From Streptomyces lateritius (GTDB lineage Bacteria; Actinomycetota; Actinomycetes; Streptomycetales; Streptomycetaceae), in contig NZ_BMTO01000012.1 of the NCBI RefSeq assembly GCF_014649715.1, positions 123,647 through 170,084 on the forward strand: a stretch of 46,438 nucleotides of DNA. The letters are read 5' to 3'. This document shows positions 34,264 through 42,345 of the stretch, in pieces; positions within the stretch are counted from its first letter, which is position 1; each line of letters begins with the position of its first letter. A program made the translations under genes and the position numbers. The notes below the pieces were generated by a model, which was not told where the DNA came from, ran no database searches, and was given only the letters and a program-made list of their open reading frames with translations.

Positions 34264-35106
34264 GTGTACGAAATAGTGCGCCGCCATCTGGGGAAGGTGG
34301 TGGCGGGCGCGGCCATCGCGGTGACGGGGACCGCCGTCATGGTCGGGATCACCTTGCCGGGGACGGCGGGGGCCGAGGACGGCGTGAGGACCGGAGCGGC
34401 GGCCGGGCGTGGCGCCGGACCGGCGGCCCCCGAGGGGACGGACGCGGGGACGGACGCCTCCGCCGGGAGCCCGCCCGGGCCCGCGACCATGGCCACCGCG
34501 CCGCCGGAGGGCGAGAAGGGAGTGGGCACCGACCCGCTCACCGACGACGAACTGCAGCGGGCCGCCGAGCTGGCGCTGACCCCGCCGGCCAGGGCCGCCC
34601 AGCGCGATGTCGAGGGGGCTCGCGGCCCCCAGCTCCTGGCCACGGAGCTGGCCGACCCGCGGCCGGAGGAGATCGACGACCCGGCCGCGCCACGCCGCGC
34701 GGAGGTGCGGTTCTACGACTACGAGCGCGACGAGCTGATCACCCGGACCGTCAACCTGGCCACCGGCAAGGTCGAGAGCGCGGCCGCTCAGCGCGGGGTC
34801 CAGCCCTCGGCGCACCCGGACGAGCTGCGCGAGGCCCTCGAGCTCATCCTGGCGAGCAAGCTCGGCGACGGCGTCCGGGAGGACTACAAGGACGCCACCG
34901 GCAAGGCGCTGACCTCGGCCGACCAGCTCTGGTTCAACGGGGACGTCTACCGCCCGTACCGCGAGGCGAACGTCCCCGCGCCTCTCGTGAAGTGCGGTGA
35001 ACACCGCTGCGTCCGCCTGGTCACCAAGATCCTCAACGGTTCCTGGATCGACACCCGGAACCTGATCGTCGACCTGAGCGCCCGGACCGTCACCCGCGTC
35101 GGCTGA
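34264..35106 (+). CDS. Secreted protein resembling the N-terminal domain of a copper amine oxidase
   Basis: 280 aa from GTG 34264 with AAGGGGGA upstream. Residues 8-36 are a signal peptide or anchor (LGKVVAGAAIAVTGTAVMVG, then LPGTAGAED). A disordered Gly/Ala/Pro stretch follows to ~95. The folded part begins TDDELQRAAELALTPPARAA and continues with RAEVRFYDYERDELITRTVN and ADQLWFNGDVYRPYREANVP, with one Cys pair (KCGEHRCVRLV). The helix-then-sheet layout is like the N2/N3 (PepSY-like) domains that precede the catalytic domain in copper amine oxidases. The catalytic-domain-like protein is encoded 95 bp downstream in the same direction. I infer that the two make a split enzyme or an accessory pair; no enzymatic motif is visible here. 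Confidence 0.7.
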   Translation: MYEIVRRHLGKVVAGAAIAVTGTAVMVGITLPGTAGAEDGVRTGAAAGRGAGPAAPEGTDAGTDASAGSPPGPATMATAPPEGEKGVGTDPLTDDELQRAAELALTPPARAAQRDVEGARGPQLLATELADPRPEEIDDPAAPRRAEVRFYDYERDELITRTVNLATGKVESAAAQRGVQPSAHPDELREALELILASKLGDGVREDYKDATGKALTSADQLWFNGDVYRPYREANVPAPLVKCGEHRCVRLVTKILNGSWIDTRNLIVDLSARTVTRVG

Positions 35107-35201
35107 CCACCGACGCCCACCGACTGCTCGCGCGGGCCGACCACTCGCACATCCATCCACCTTCTGAACGTCCGTACGTCCGTACGAGGGAGTTCGTTCT
35201 C

Positions 35202-36500
35202 ATGCCCAGTCCGTCGCTCATCGGCGCCCGCAAGCACGGCGCCGTACTCGCCGCGGCCGCCCTGCTCGCCACCGCCACGGCCGCCGCGGGACCGGTGACC
35301 TCCGCCACCGCCGCGCCCGTACCGCCCCGCGCCGACTGCTCCGCCGCCTACCGCATCGAGCAGAAGCTCGACGGTGGCACCACCTGGCGCATGTGCTGGC
35401 GCTACGACACCGACTCCGGGCTCGTCCTGGACAAGGTCACCTACCAGCCCAAGAACCAGAACACCCCGATACGCGTCCTGACCAGCGCGAAGCTCGCCCA
35501 GATCCACGTGCCGTACGACGACGGCAATGCCGAGTACGACGACCTCACCGGCGCCGGGTTCGGCTGGGGCCTGCAGAACCTGAAGCCGGCCGAGTGCCCC
35601 GGCGGAACGATCACCAAGGTCAAGGTTCCGGAGCTCGGCGACGTGAGCGGCCTGTGCACCACGACCCGGGCGCGCGGACACGCCTACCGGATGGCCAACG
35701 ACGAGGGCACGAAGGTCTGGCAGTCCCAGGGCAAGGACCTGCTGGTCTACACCGTCAACAAGGTCGCCTGGTACGAGTACATCACCGAGTGGCGCTTCTC
35801 CTCCGACGGCACCATCGCCGCCAACGTCGGCGCCACCGGCAGCCTCGCGCCCGGCGACTACAACGGGACAGACGGGCGCGGCTGGCCCATCGGGCACGGT
35901 GCCCGCTCCTACGCCACCAGCCACGCCCACAACGTCTTCTGGCGGCTCGACTTCGGCCTCGACGGCAGCGTCAGGGACCGGATCGAGCAGTACGACTCCA
36001 AGGTCACCGCCCCCAGCCGCAACGGCGGCCCGACCGTGAAGACCACCCGCACCCCGGTCACCAGGGAACTGGCCGGTGACGCGAAGAACATGCGCTGGTG
36101 GCGGGTGGTCAGCGCGACCGGCAAGAACAAGGACGGCCACCAGCGTTCGTACGAGATCGTGCCCGGCCCCTCCAACACCCACGCGGGGCGCGGCTTCACC
36201 AAGCACGACATCTACTTCACCCAGAGCCGGGCCTGCGAGCAGTTCGCCAGCAACAACATCCTCGACTGCGGCCGGAACGCGCCCGACAGCGTGGACAAGT
36301 GGGTCAACGGCGAGACGCTGACCGACCCGGCCGTCTGGGTCAACATCGGGTTCCACCACATCGCCCGGGACGAGGACCAGCAGCCGATGCCGGTGCACTG
36401 GCAGGGCTTCCAGCTCGCGCCCAGGGACGTGACCGCTATGAATCCGCTCACTCCGGCCGATCTCGCCGACCAGAACGGGGCACCGCGACTGGGCAGTTGA
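35202..36500 (+). CDS. Secreted copper amine oxidase-like catalytic domain protein
   Basis: 432 aa, shorter than full amine oxidases (~640) because the N2/N3 domains are absent. The signal peptide ends near residue 38 (SATA-A). Amine oxidase landmarks: VPYDD and EYDDLTGAGFGWG near the catalytic-base region, Cu ligands H241-x-H243 (ATSHAHNVFWRLDFGLDG), a third His at 385 or 386 (GFHHIARDEDQQPMPVHWQG), and DGTI 11 residues after Tyr191. Tyr191 aligns with the tyrosine that becomes TPQ, but the preceding residue is Trp (W-Y-E-Y) where true oxidases have Asn (N-Y-D/E). Copper binding is likely retained; cofactor formation is uncertain. ATG 35202 follows GAGGGAG. It pairs with the preceding gene. 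Confidence 0.8.
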   Translation: MPSPSLIGARKHGAVLAAAALLATATAAAGPVTSATAAPVPPRADCSAAYRIEQKLDGGTTWRMCWRYDTDSGLVLDKVTYQPKNQNTPIRVLTSAKLAQIHVPYDDGNAEYDDLTGAGFGWGLQNLKPAECPGGTITKVKVPELGDVSGLCTTTRARGHAYRMANDEGTKVWQSQGKDLLVYTVNKVAWYEYITEWRFSSDGTIAANVGATGSLAPGDYNGTDGRGWPIGHGARSYATSHAHNVFWRLDFGLDGSVRDRIEQYDSKVTAPSRNGGPTVKTTRTPVTRELAGDAKNMRWWRVVSATGKNKDGHQRSYEIVPGPSNTHAGRGFTKHDIYFTQSRACEQFASNNILDCGRNAPDSVDKWVNGETLTDPAVWVNIGFHHIARDEDQQPMPVHWQGFQLAPRDVTAMNPLTPADLADQNGAPRLGS

Positions 36501-36609
36501 GTCACGAGCCTGCCGATCCTGCTGCACCGCCTCCCGCTCCCGGAGTACCCTTCCTTGATCGTTGACAGACGGTCGGATCGGGCGTTCGGGAGCAGAAGGC
36601 GGTGCACGG

Positions 36610-37863
36610 GTGAGCTCGGGAGGTCTGGAGCTGCCCCCAGGTGACGCGGGTCACGAGGGGGACTCCTCCGACCCCGTGGACGTGACGCCCGGAGCGGTCT
36701 CGGTCGCCAGGCCGATGGAGATCGGGGCGGAGCTGGACTGGGGCGCCGAGGCCTGGAGCGAGGTGCGCACGCGTGCCCAGCGGGCCGGGCGGGCCTACAT
36801 TTGGCTCAATCTCGTCGAACAGCGGCTGCGTGCGGTGGTCGCCGCCGTCCTGAGACCGGTGTACGAGCCGGTGCACGGCGAGGACTGGGTGGTGGCCGCG
36901 GCCGGTCCGGCCGGCCAGGAGTGGGTGCAGCGGGCGGTCGCCGTCCGCGAGGTCTCGCGGCGCAAGGGTTATCTCCTCGACCCGGCCGACGACAACGTCC
37001 TCAGCTTCCTCACGCTCCCGCAGCTGCGGGAGCTGATGGTGCAGCACTGGCCCTGCTTCGAGCCCTACTTCGACGACCGGCGCGAGGTCGAACTCGCCCT
37101 GGACGAGCTGGAGGTGACGCGCAACGTCGTCTCCCGCAACCGCGCCCTCTCGCTGACCGTGCTCGCCCAGTCCGAGCGGGCCTCGGCCCGCCTCCTGGAG
37201 ATCCTCGGCAGCGGGGCGGGCGTGCCGTCCGCAGACCGGCTCCCCGTGGACGCGGTCGAGGACCTGGTCGGTGACCGGTACGCGGACGTGGTCTCGGTCC
37301 ACTCCGACCGGGTGCGGCTGCAGCGGCAGATTCCCGCCGAGGACCTGTTCGGCGGGGCGCGGCGCCTCGACGCCACCGGCATAGGCCTGAACCTGCTGGT
37401 GCAGAACTTCTCGGGGCGGCGTCTGGTCCGGCTCGCCGAGTCGGGATGCCGGATACGGCTGCTGTTCCTGAACCCGGCCAGCAGCGCCGTCAAGCGGCGC
37501 GAGCGCGAACTGGGCCTGAAGAAGGGCGAGCTGAGCCGCTCGGTGGAGATGAACATCCTCCACATGCGCCGGGTGCGCTCCAGGCTGCGCGATCCGGGCG
37601 CCTTCCAGATCCACGTCTTCGACGAGACCCCGCGCTTCACCGCCTACCTCGTCGACGGAGACGGCCCCGACGGGGTCGCCGTCGTCCAGTCGTATCTGCG
37701 GCGGGCGCGCGGGATGGAGGCGCCGGTCCTCGTGCTGCGCGGGGGCGGGCGGAACGTGGTGCGGTCCGGAGGGGCGGACGGCCGAGACGGCGAACACGGA
37801 CTTTTTGAGACATACAGGGAGGAGTTCGAGTCCGTGTGGCTCGACTCCCGTCCGGTTTCCTGA
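36610..37863 (+). CDS. SAV2148-like HEPN domain-containing protein
   Basis: 417 aa from GTG 36610 with AGAAGG upstream. Sequence and length match the streptomycete SAV2148 family of HEPN proteins as I recall it. The N-terminal ~45 residues are acidic and disordered. The first domain (~50-170) contains EAWSEVRTRAQRAGRAYIWL. A helical HEPN-like part with R-x4-6-H spacing candidates is seen around VTRNVVSRNRALSLTVLAQS. A C-terminal alpha/beta domain (~230-400) includes VQNFSGRRLVRLAESGCRIR, LLFLNPASSAVKRRERELGL and FQIHVFDETPRFTAYLVDGD. This last part resembles a phospholipase-D-like or SIR2-unrelated sensor fold. HEPN domains are often RNases, but no activity is shown here. Cytoplasmic. The exonuclease gene follows after 64 bp. 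Confidence 0.75.
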   Translation: MSSGGLELPPGDAGHEGDSSDPVDVTPGAVSVARPMEIGAELDWGAEAWSEVRTRAQRAGRAYIWLNLVEQRLRAVVAAVLRPVYEPVHGEDWVVAAAGPAGQEWVQRAVAVREVSRRKGYLLDPADDNVLSFLTLPQLRELMVQHWPCFEPYFDDRREVELALDELEVTRNVVSRNRALSLTVLAQSERASARLLEILGSGAGVPSADRLPVDAVEDLVGDRYADVVSVHSDRVRLQRQIPAEDLFGGARRLDATGIGLNLLVQNFSGRRLVRLAESGCRIRLLFLNPASSAVKRRERELGLKKGELSRSVEMNILHMRRVRSRLRDPGAFQIHVFDETPRFTAYLVDGDGPDGVAVVQSYLRRARGMEAPVLVLRGGGRNVVRSGGADGRDGEHGLFETYREEFESVWLDSRPVS

Positions 37864-37927
37864 GCGTTGTCAGTGGCGCGTGCGAGGGTGTTCAGCACCA
37901 CGGGGGAGATCACGTAAGGAGGACCCG

Positions 37928-38650
37928 ATGGCTTGGCATGGGGAAGAGCTGGTCGGTTTCGACCTGGAGACGACCGGCACCGAACCGCTGGAGGCGCGGA
38001 TCGTGACGGCCTCGATCGTCGGCGTCCACGACGGACGGGTGGTGCGGCAGCGGGACTGGCTCGCCGACCCGGGGATCCGCATCCCGGCACAGGCGTCCGC
38101 GATCCACGGCATCAGCAACGAACGGGCGGCCGCCGAAGGGCGCCCGGTGCGCGAGGTGGCCGACGAGATCGCCGAGACCCTGACGGCGTACTGGCGCCAC
38201 GGCGTCCCGGTCGTGGCGTACAACGCGGCCTTCGACCTGACCCTGCTCTCCGCGGAACTGCGCCGCCACGGACTCCCCTCCCTGGGCGACCGGCTCGACG
38301 GCGCGGGCATCGGCCCGGTCGTCGACCCCTACACCATCGACCGGGCCGTCGACCGCTACCGCCGGGGAAAGCGGAACCTGGAGGCGGTCTGCGGGGAGTA
38401 CGGAGTGGTCCTCGGCACCGCCCATCAGGCCGCCGCCGACGCGCTGGCCGCCGTGCGCGTGGCCGTGGCGATAGCCCAGCGGCACCCTTCGGTCGCCGCA
38501 CTCACCCCGGCCGAACTGCACGAGCGTCAGGTCGGCTGGTACCGCGCCTGGGCGGAGGACTTCCAGGACTTCCTGCGGCGCAAGGGCAGCCCGGACGCGG
38601 TCGTCGACCCGTCGTGGCCCCTGCGGGAGCTCGCGCCGGTGGCGTCCTGA
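37928..38650 (+). CDS. DEDD 3'-5' exonuclease (DnaQ/epsilon-like)
   Basis: 240 aa. The exonuclease motifs are complete: Exo I VGFDLETTGTEP (Asp11, Glu13 at about these positions), Exo II VAYNAAFDLTLL (Asp) and Exo III GTAHQAAADALAAVRVA (His and Asp, DEDDh type). AIHGISNERA precedes Exo II, as usual in DnaQ-like proteins. It probably trims 3' ends of DNA or RNA in repair or turnover; it is a stand-alone proofreading-type nuclease rather than a polymerase subunit by context. The C-terminal ~40 residues (YRAWAEDFQDFLRRKG) are an actinobacterial extension. ATG 37928 has an AAGGAGG ribosome site. Confidence 0.9.
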   Translation: MAWHGEELVGFDLETTGTEPLEARIVTASIVGVHDGRVVRQRDWLADPGIRIPAQASAIHGISNERAAAEGRPVREVADEIAETLTAYWRHGVPVVAYNAAFDLTLLSAELRRHGLPSLGDRLDGAGIGPVVDPYTIDRAVDRYRRGKRNLEAVCGEYGVVLGTAHQAAADALAAVRVAVAIAQRHPSVAALTPAELHERQVGWYRAWAEDFQDFLRRKGSPDAVVDPSWPLRELAPVAS

Positions 38651-38672
38651 CGGGCGGGACGAGTGTGGGCCG

Positions 38673-39509
38673 TCAGCCCGCCGGGTTCTCGGCGAGGAAG
38701 TCCAGGAGCAGTTCGTTGACGCGCTCCGGACGGTCCAGCGGGAGCCAGTGGCCCGCGTTCTCGACGCGCTCGTTGCGCCAGGTGCCGTCCACGTGCTTGG
38801 CGGTGCCGGTCATCGACTGCTCCGTGAGGAATCGGTCGCCGGTGGACCACACGCCCATGACGGGACCGCGCAGCGGCGGCAGCGGCAGGGCCGGGCCGAA
38901 CTGCGCCTCGGCGGGAAGGCCTGCACGGTAGATGTTCAGGGCGGCCGTGAGCGCGCCGGGCGCCCGCAGCGGTTCGACGATCTCCTCCGCGTCGAGGTGC
39001 TCGCCCAGCATGTCCCGGAAGTTGGCGAAGTCGTCCCGCGCGAGCCATTCCTCGGCGAGCCCCGCGAGCTGGAAGAGGATCATGTACCAGGACAGCTGCT
39101 TCTGCTCCCAGCCCGCGTCACGGATCGCCGCCAGGTGCCCCACGGACAGGATGCTCAGGCTGGTCACGCGTTCGGGCGCGACCTGGGCAAGGCCCTGCAC
39201 GATGCCGGAGCCCCAGTCGTGGCCGACCAGATGGACCGGACCGGCGACCCCCAGCCGGTCCAGCAGCTCCAGCAGGTCGCCGACGTGCTTGGCGGGGTGA
39301 TAGGCCTCCGGGCCGCCCTCCGGCCGGTCCGAGGCGCCGAAGCCGCGCAGCGTCGGAGCCACGCACTTGTACCCGGCGGCTGTCAGCGCCGGCACCTGAC
39401 GGCGCCACAGGCGGTGGCTGTCGGGGAAACCGTGCACCAGCAGCACGGTGGGCCCCTCGCCGCTCACCTCGACGTCCAGCGTCACCTCGGGCAGTTCCAC
39501 GCGCATCAC
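38673..39509 (-). CDS. Alpha/beta hydrolase, epoxide hydrolase-like
   Basis: 278 aa. Oxyanion-hole motif HGFP (LLVHGFPDSHRLWRRQ). The nucleophile elbow is GHDWGS with an Asp nucleophile, which separates it from Ser esterases and fits epoxide hydrolases and haloalkane dehalogenases. The catalytic His is in ENAGHWLPLDRPERVN. The RGFGASDRP loop is also typical of epoxide hydrolases. A cap domain lies between ~140 and 215 (WYMILFQLAGLAEEWLARDD). The start is GTG 39509 or the adjacent ATG 39506. Cytoplasmic; substrate not predictable. Confidence 0.87.
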   Translation of the reverse strand: MMRVELPEVTLDVEVSGEGPTVLLVHGFPDSHRLWRRQVPALTAAGYKCVAPTLRGFGASDRPEGGPEAYHPAKHVGDLLELLDRLGVAGPVHLVGHDWGSGIVQGLAQVAPERVTSLSILSVGHLAAIRDAGWEQKQLSWYMILFQLAGLAEEWLARDDFANFRDMLGEHLDAEEIVEPLRAPGALTAALNIYRAGLPAEAQFGPALPLPPLRGPVMGVWSTGDRFLTEQSMTGTAKHVDGTWRNERVENAGHWLPLDRPERVNELLLDFLAENPAG

Positions 39510-39551
39510 AACACCCCGTTCCCGAAGGCCCTTTCCGGTCCCGTCATGATG

Positions 39552-40415
39552 TCAGAACGGGTACCAGCGCACCTCGGGGTCTCCGTCCCGCAGCGAGGCC
39601 ACCCGCCGCTCGAATTCAGCCAGCGCCTTCGGGTTCGTCGGCGCGTGCTGGGCCACCCAGGCGCAGCTCGCGGTCTCCCGGGCGCCGCGCAGCACGGCAC
39701 ATCCCTCCCAGTCGCGCACGTCCCAGCCGTACGCCTCGGTGAAGGCGTCGTAGGCGGCGGGGTCGAGCCCGTACCGGTCGCGGGAGAGGGCGAGTACCAC
39801 GAGGTCGTGCTCGCGCAGGTCGGAGGAGAAGGTCTCCAGGTCGACGAGGACCGGCCCGTCGGGGCCGACGTGGACGTTGCGGGGCAGCGCGTCGCCGTGG
39901 ACCGGGCCAGGGGTGAGATGCGGGGTGAGTGCCGCCGCCGCCGGGGCGAAGGAGTCGCGCCGCTCCCGCAGGAACGCCGCGTCGGCCGGGTCGATGGCGT
40001 CACCGGCGAGCCGAAGCCACCGCTCGACCTCGCCCAGCAGCTCGCGGCGGGGGAGGGTGAAGGGCGCCGGCTCCGGCAGGGCGTGGACCCGGCGCAGCAG
40101 CGGAGCGAGGTCGCGGGGTTCGGCCGGCCGTACGGCGTCCGGCAGCCGGTGCCAGAGCGTGACCGGGTGGCCCTCCACCAGGCGCGGCTTCGGCTCGGCC
40201 GCCCGTACGGCGGGGACGCCGCTCTCGGCGAGCCAGTCGGCGAGCGCGAGCTCCCGCTCGGCGCGGGCCAGCAGCTCCGCGTCCCTGCCGATCTTGACCA
40301 CGAGACCGCCCACGCCGAAGACCGCGTTCTCGCCGAGGGCGAGCAGTGACGCCTCCGGCTCCCGGGCCGGCAGCTCCGCGGCGGTCAGGATCTCCCGCGC
40401 CCGAGCCTCGTCCAT
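39552..40415 (-). CDS. Aminoglycoside phosphotransferase-fold kinase
   Basis: 287 aa. APH/ChoK-like kinase motifs are present: an N-lobe with GGLVVKIGRD (Lys41 as ATP-anchoring residue), the Brenner motif PVHGDALPRNVHV (His173, Asp175, Asn180) and VLVDLET (Asp192 in the DFG-like position). Many Streptomyces carry such kinases with unknown small-molecule substrates; antibiotic resistance should not be assumed. ATG 40415 has GGAGAGACGG upstream; a longer frame to 40544 lacks support and would run into the ABC transporter control region. It follows the hydrolase gene's start at 39509 by 42 bp in reverse, so the two may be co-transcribed. Confidence 0.88.
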   Translation of the reverse strand: MDEARAREILTAAELPAREPEASLLALGENAVFGVGGLVVKIGRDAELLARAERELALADWLAESGVPAVRAAEPKPRLVEGHPVTLWHRLPDAVRPAEPRDLAPLLRRVHALPEPAPFTLPRRELLGEVERWLRLAGDAIDPADAAFLRERRDSFAPAAAALTPHLTPGPVHGDALPRNVHVGPDGPVLVDLETFSSDLREHDLVVLALSRDRYGLDPAAYDAFTEAYGWDVRDWEGCAVLRGARETASCAWVAQHAPTNPKALAEFERRVASLRDGDPEVRWYPF

Positions 40416-40522
40416 CCGTCTCTCCGTATCTCCCCGATGCGTATGCGAATCGGCCAAAGTCTCGCATCCGTGCAGGTGGCCTTGACGAAGCGACAGCCCG
40501 TCAGGACCATGACGGAGGCCGA

Positions 40523-40534
40523 TGCAACGTGGCA
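40523..40534 (+). promoter_or_regulatory. LacI-family-like operator upstream of the sugar ABC importer
   Basis: TGCAACGTGGCA is a 10-of-12 palindrome with a central ACGT, the usual form of LacI/GalR operators. It lies 25 bp before the first permease start codon. No regulator gene is adjacent in the window. Confidence 0.4.
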
Positions 40535-40558
40535 AAGGGCGCATAAGGGGTCGAATCT

Positions 40559-41506
40559 GTGAGTGTGGAGACCGCGACGAAGCGGTCCGGCGGAACGGCG
40601 GCCGCCGGCGAGAGGCCCGGACACGGGCGGCCGGCGGGGCGGGACCACGCCGCCTGGTTCCTGGTGCTGCCCGCCCTGATCCCCATCCTGATCCTCAGTG
40701 TCGGACCCCTGCTCTACGGCATTCTCCTGGCCTTCACCGACGCCCAGTCCGGCCGCACCCAGGCCACCCGGTGGGTGGGCACGCTCAACTTCCAGGACCT
40801 CCTGCACGACTCGCTCTTCTGGGAGTCCTTCCGGATCGGCCTGCTCTGGGCCGTCGGCGTCACCGTCCCGCAGTTCCTGCTCGCCCTCGGCCTCGCGCTG
40901 CTGCTCAACCAGAACCTCCGCTTCCGCTGGCTGGCCCGGGCGCTCGCGATCATCCCCTGGGCGATGCCCGAGGTGGTGGTCGGCATCATGTGGCGGCTGG
41001 TCTACAACCCCGACGCCGGCATCCTCAACGAGACCCTCCGCGACATGGGCCTCGGCGACGGGCGGGACTGGCTCACCGGACTGGCCACCGCCCTGCCGGC
41101 CGTGATCCTCGTCGGCATCTGGGCCGGCATGCCGCAGACCACCGTCGCCCTGCTCGCCGGGCTGCAGAACACCCCGCACGAGCTCCACGAGGCCGCCGCC
41201 CTCGACGGCGCGGGCGCCTGGCGCCGCTTCCGTACCGTCACCTGGCCCGCCCTCAAGCCGGTCGCCCTCGCCATCACCGCCCTCAACTTCATCTGGAACT
41301 TCAACTCCTTCGCCCTGGTCTACGTGCTGACCAACGGCGGCCCCGGCGGCCGGACCCGGCTGCCCATGCTCTTCGCCTACGAAGAGGCCTTCCGCTACGG
41401 GCAGTTCGGGTATGCCGCGGCCATGGGCTGTGTCATGGTCGCCGTCATCTCCGTGCTCCTCGCCCTCTACCTCGTCGGACGGCTGAAGGGGGACCAGGAC
41501 CGGTGA
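40559..41506 (+). CDS. Carbohydrate ABC transporter permease, MalF/UgpA type
   Basis: 315 aa, six predicted transmembrane helices from residue ~31. The EAA loop is HELHEAAALDGAGAWRRFRT at about 200-220, with the conserved E-A-A-x-x-D-G-A that docks onto the ATPase. TNGGPGGRT in the last periplasmic loop is usual for CUT1 MalF-like permeases. The start is GTG 40559 with AAGGGG upstream. It is first in a three-gene operon (permease, permease, binding protein). No ATPase gene is present, so it probably relies on a shared ATPase such as MsiK, as many Streptomyces CUT1 systems do. Confidence 0.92.
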   Translation: MSVETATKRSGGTAAAGERPGHGRPAGRDHAAWFLVLPALIPILILSVGPLLYGILLAFTDAQSGRTQATRWVGTLNFQDLLHDSLFWESFRIGLLWAVGVTVPQFLLALGLALLLNQNLRFRWLARALAIIPWAMPEVVVGIMWRLVYNPDAGILNETLRDMGLGDGRDWLTGLATALPAVILVGIWAGMPQTTVALLAGLQNTPHELHEAAALDGAGAWRRFRTVTWPALKPVALAITALNFIWNFNSFALVYVLTNGGPGGRTRLPMLFAYEEAFRYGQFGYAAAMGCVMVAVISVLLALYLVGRLKGDQDR

Positions 41507-42345
41507 GCACGCTCCGTACCAGCAGGTCCGCGCGGGTCGGCCAGTACCTCGCGCTTCTGGCGTATCTGGTGTTCCTGGCCTTCCCGTTCCTCTGGCTGAT
41601 CTCCACCGCCTTCAAGCCCGCCCCCGAACTGGGCTCCCTCCACCCCACCTGGATCCCGCGGGATCCCACCCTCGCCAACTTCCGGCAGGCCTTCGACGAG
41701 CAGCCGCTGCTCCAGGCCGCGGGCAACAGCCTGCTCGCCGCCCTCTCCGCGGCCCTGATCGCCGTCCTCATCGCCACGCCCATGGCCTATGTGATGGCCC
41801 GCCACCGCGGTCGGCTCTCCACGGCCGCAACCGGCTGGGTCGTGATCAGCCAGGCGTTCCCCTTCGTCCTGGTGATCATCCCGCTCTTCCTCGTGCTCAA
41901 GAACCTGCACCTGATCAACAGCCTCTTCGGGCTCGTCATGGTGTACGTCGTCTGGTCGCTGCCGTTCGCGCTGTGGATGCTGGTCGGGTACGTACGGGCC
42001 GTCCCGGCCGAGCTGGAGGAGGCCGCGGCCGTCGACGGCGCCGGGAGGCTCCGTACGCTCGTCTCGGTCACCGCCCCGCTGCTCGCCCCCGGCATCGTCG
42101 CCACCGCGCTCTTCGCCTTCATCACCGCATGGAACGAGTTCTTCTTCGCGCTCGTCCTGCTCAAGACCCCGGAGAAGCAGACCTTGCCGGTCGTCCTCAC
42201 CCACTTCCTCGGTGCCGAGGGCGTCGCCGACCTCGGACCACTGGCCGCGGCGGCGTTCCTCGCCACGATCCCGTCGCTCGTGATCTTCGCGATCATCCAG
42301 AAACGCATCACGGGCGGGATGCTGGCCGGGGCGGTGAAGTCCTGA
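41503..42345 (+). CDS. Carbohydrate ABC transporter permease, MalG/UgpE type
   Basis: 280 aa, six transmembrane helices. The EAA loop is ELEEAAAVDGAGRLRTLVSV at about 170-190. NSLLAALSAALIAVLIATPM and TAWNEFFFALVLLKTPEKQT are typical of MalG-like CUT1 permeases. GTG 41503 overlaps the upstream stop as GTGA, so translation is coupled. It pairs with the preceding permease to form the membrane channel. Confidence 0.92.
   Translation: MSTLRTSRSARVGQYLALLAYLVFLAFPFLWLISTAFKPAPELGSLHPTWIPRDPTLANFRQAFDEQPLLQAAGNSLLAALSAALIAVLIATPMAYVMARHRGRLSTAATGWVVISQAFPFVLVIIPLFLVLKNLHLINSLFGLVMVYVVWSLPFALWMLVGYVRAVPAELEEAAAVDGAGRLRTLVSVTAPLLAPGIVATALFAFITAWNEFFFALVLLKTPEKQTLPVVLTHFLGAEGVADLGPLAAAAFLATIPSLVIFAIIQKRITGGMLAGAVKS

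Noticed and set aside
39552..40415. Aminoglycoside resistance gene
   Set aside because: The kinase fold is clear, but no feature ties it to antibiotics. Such genes in Streptomyces are mostly of unknown substrate.
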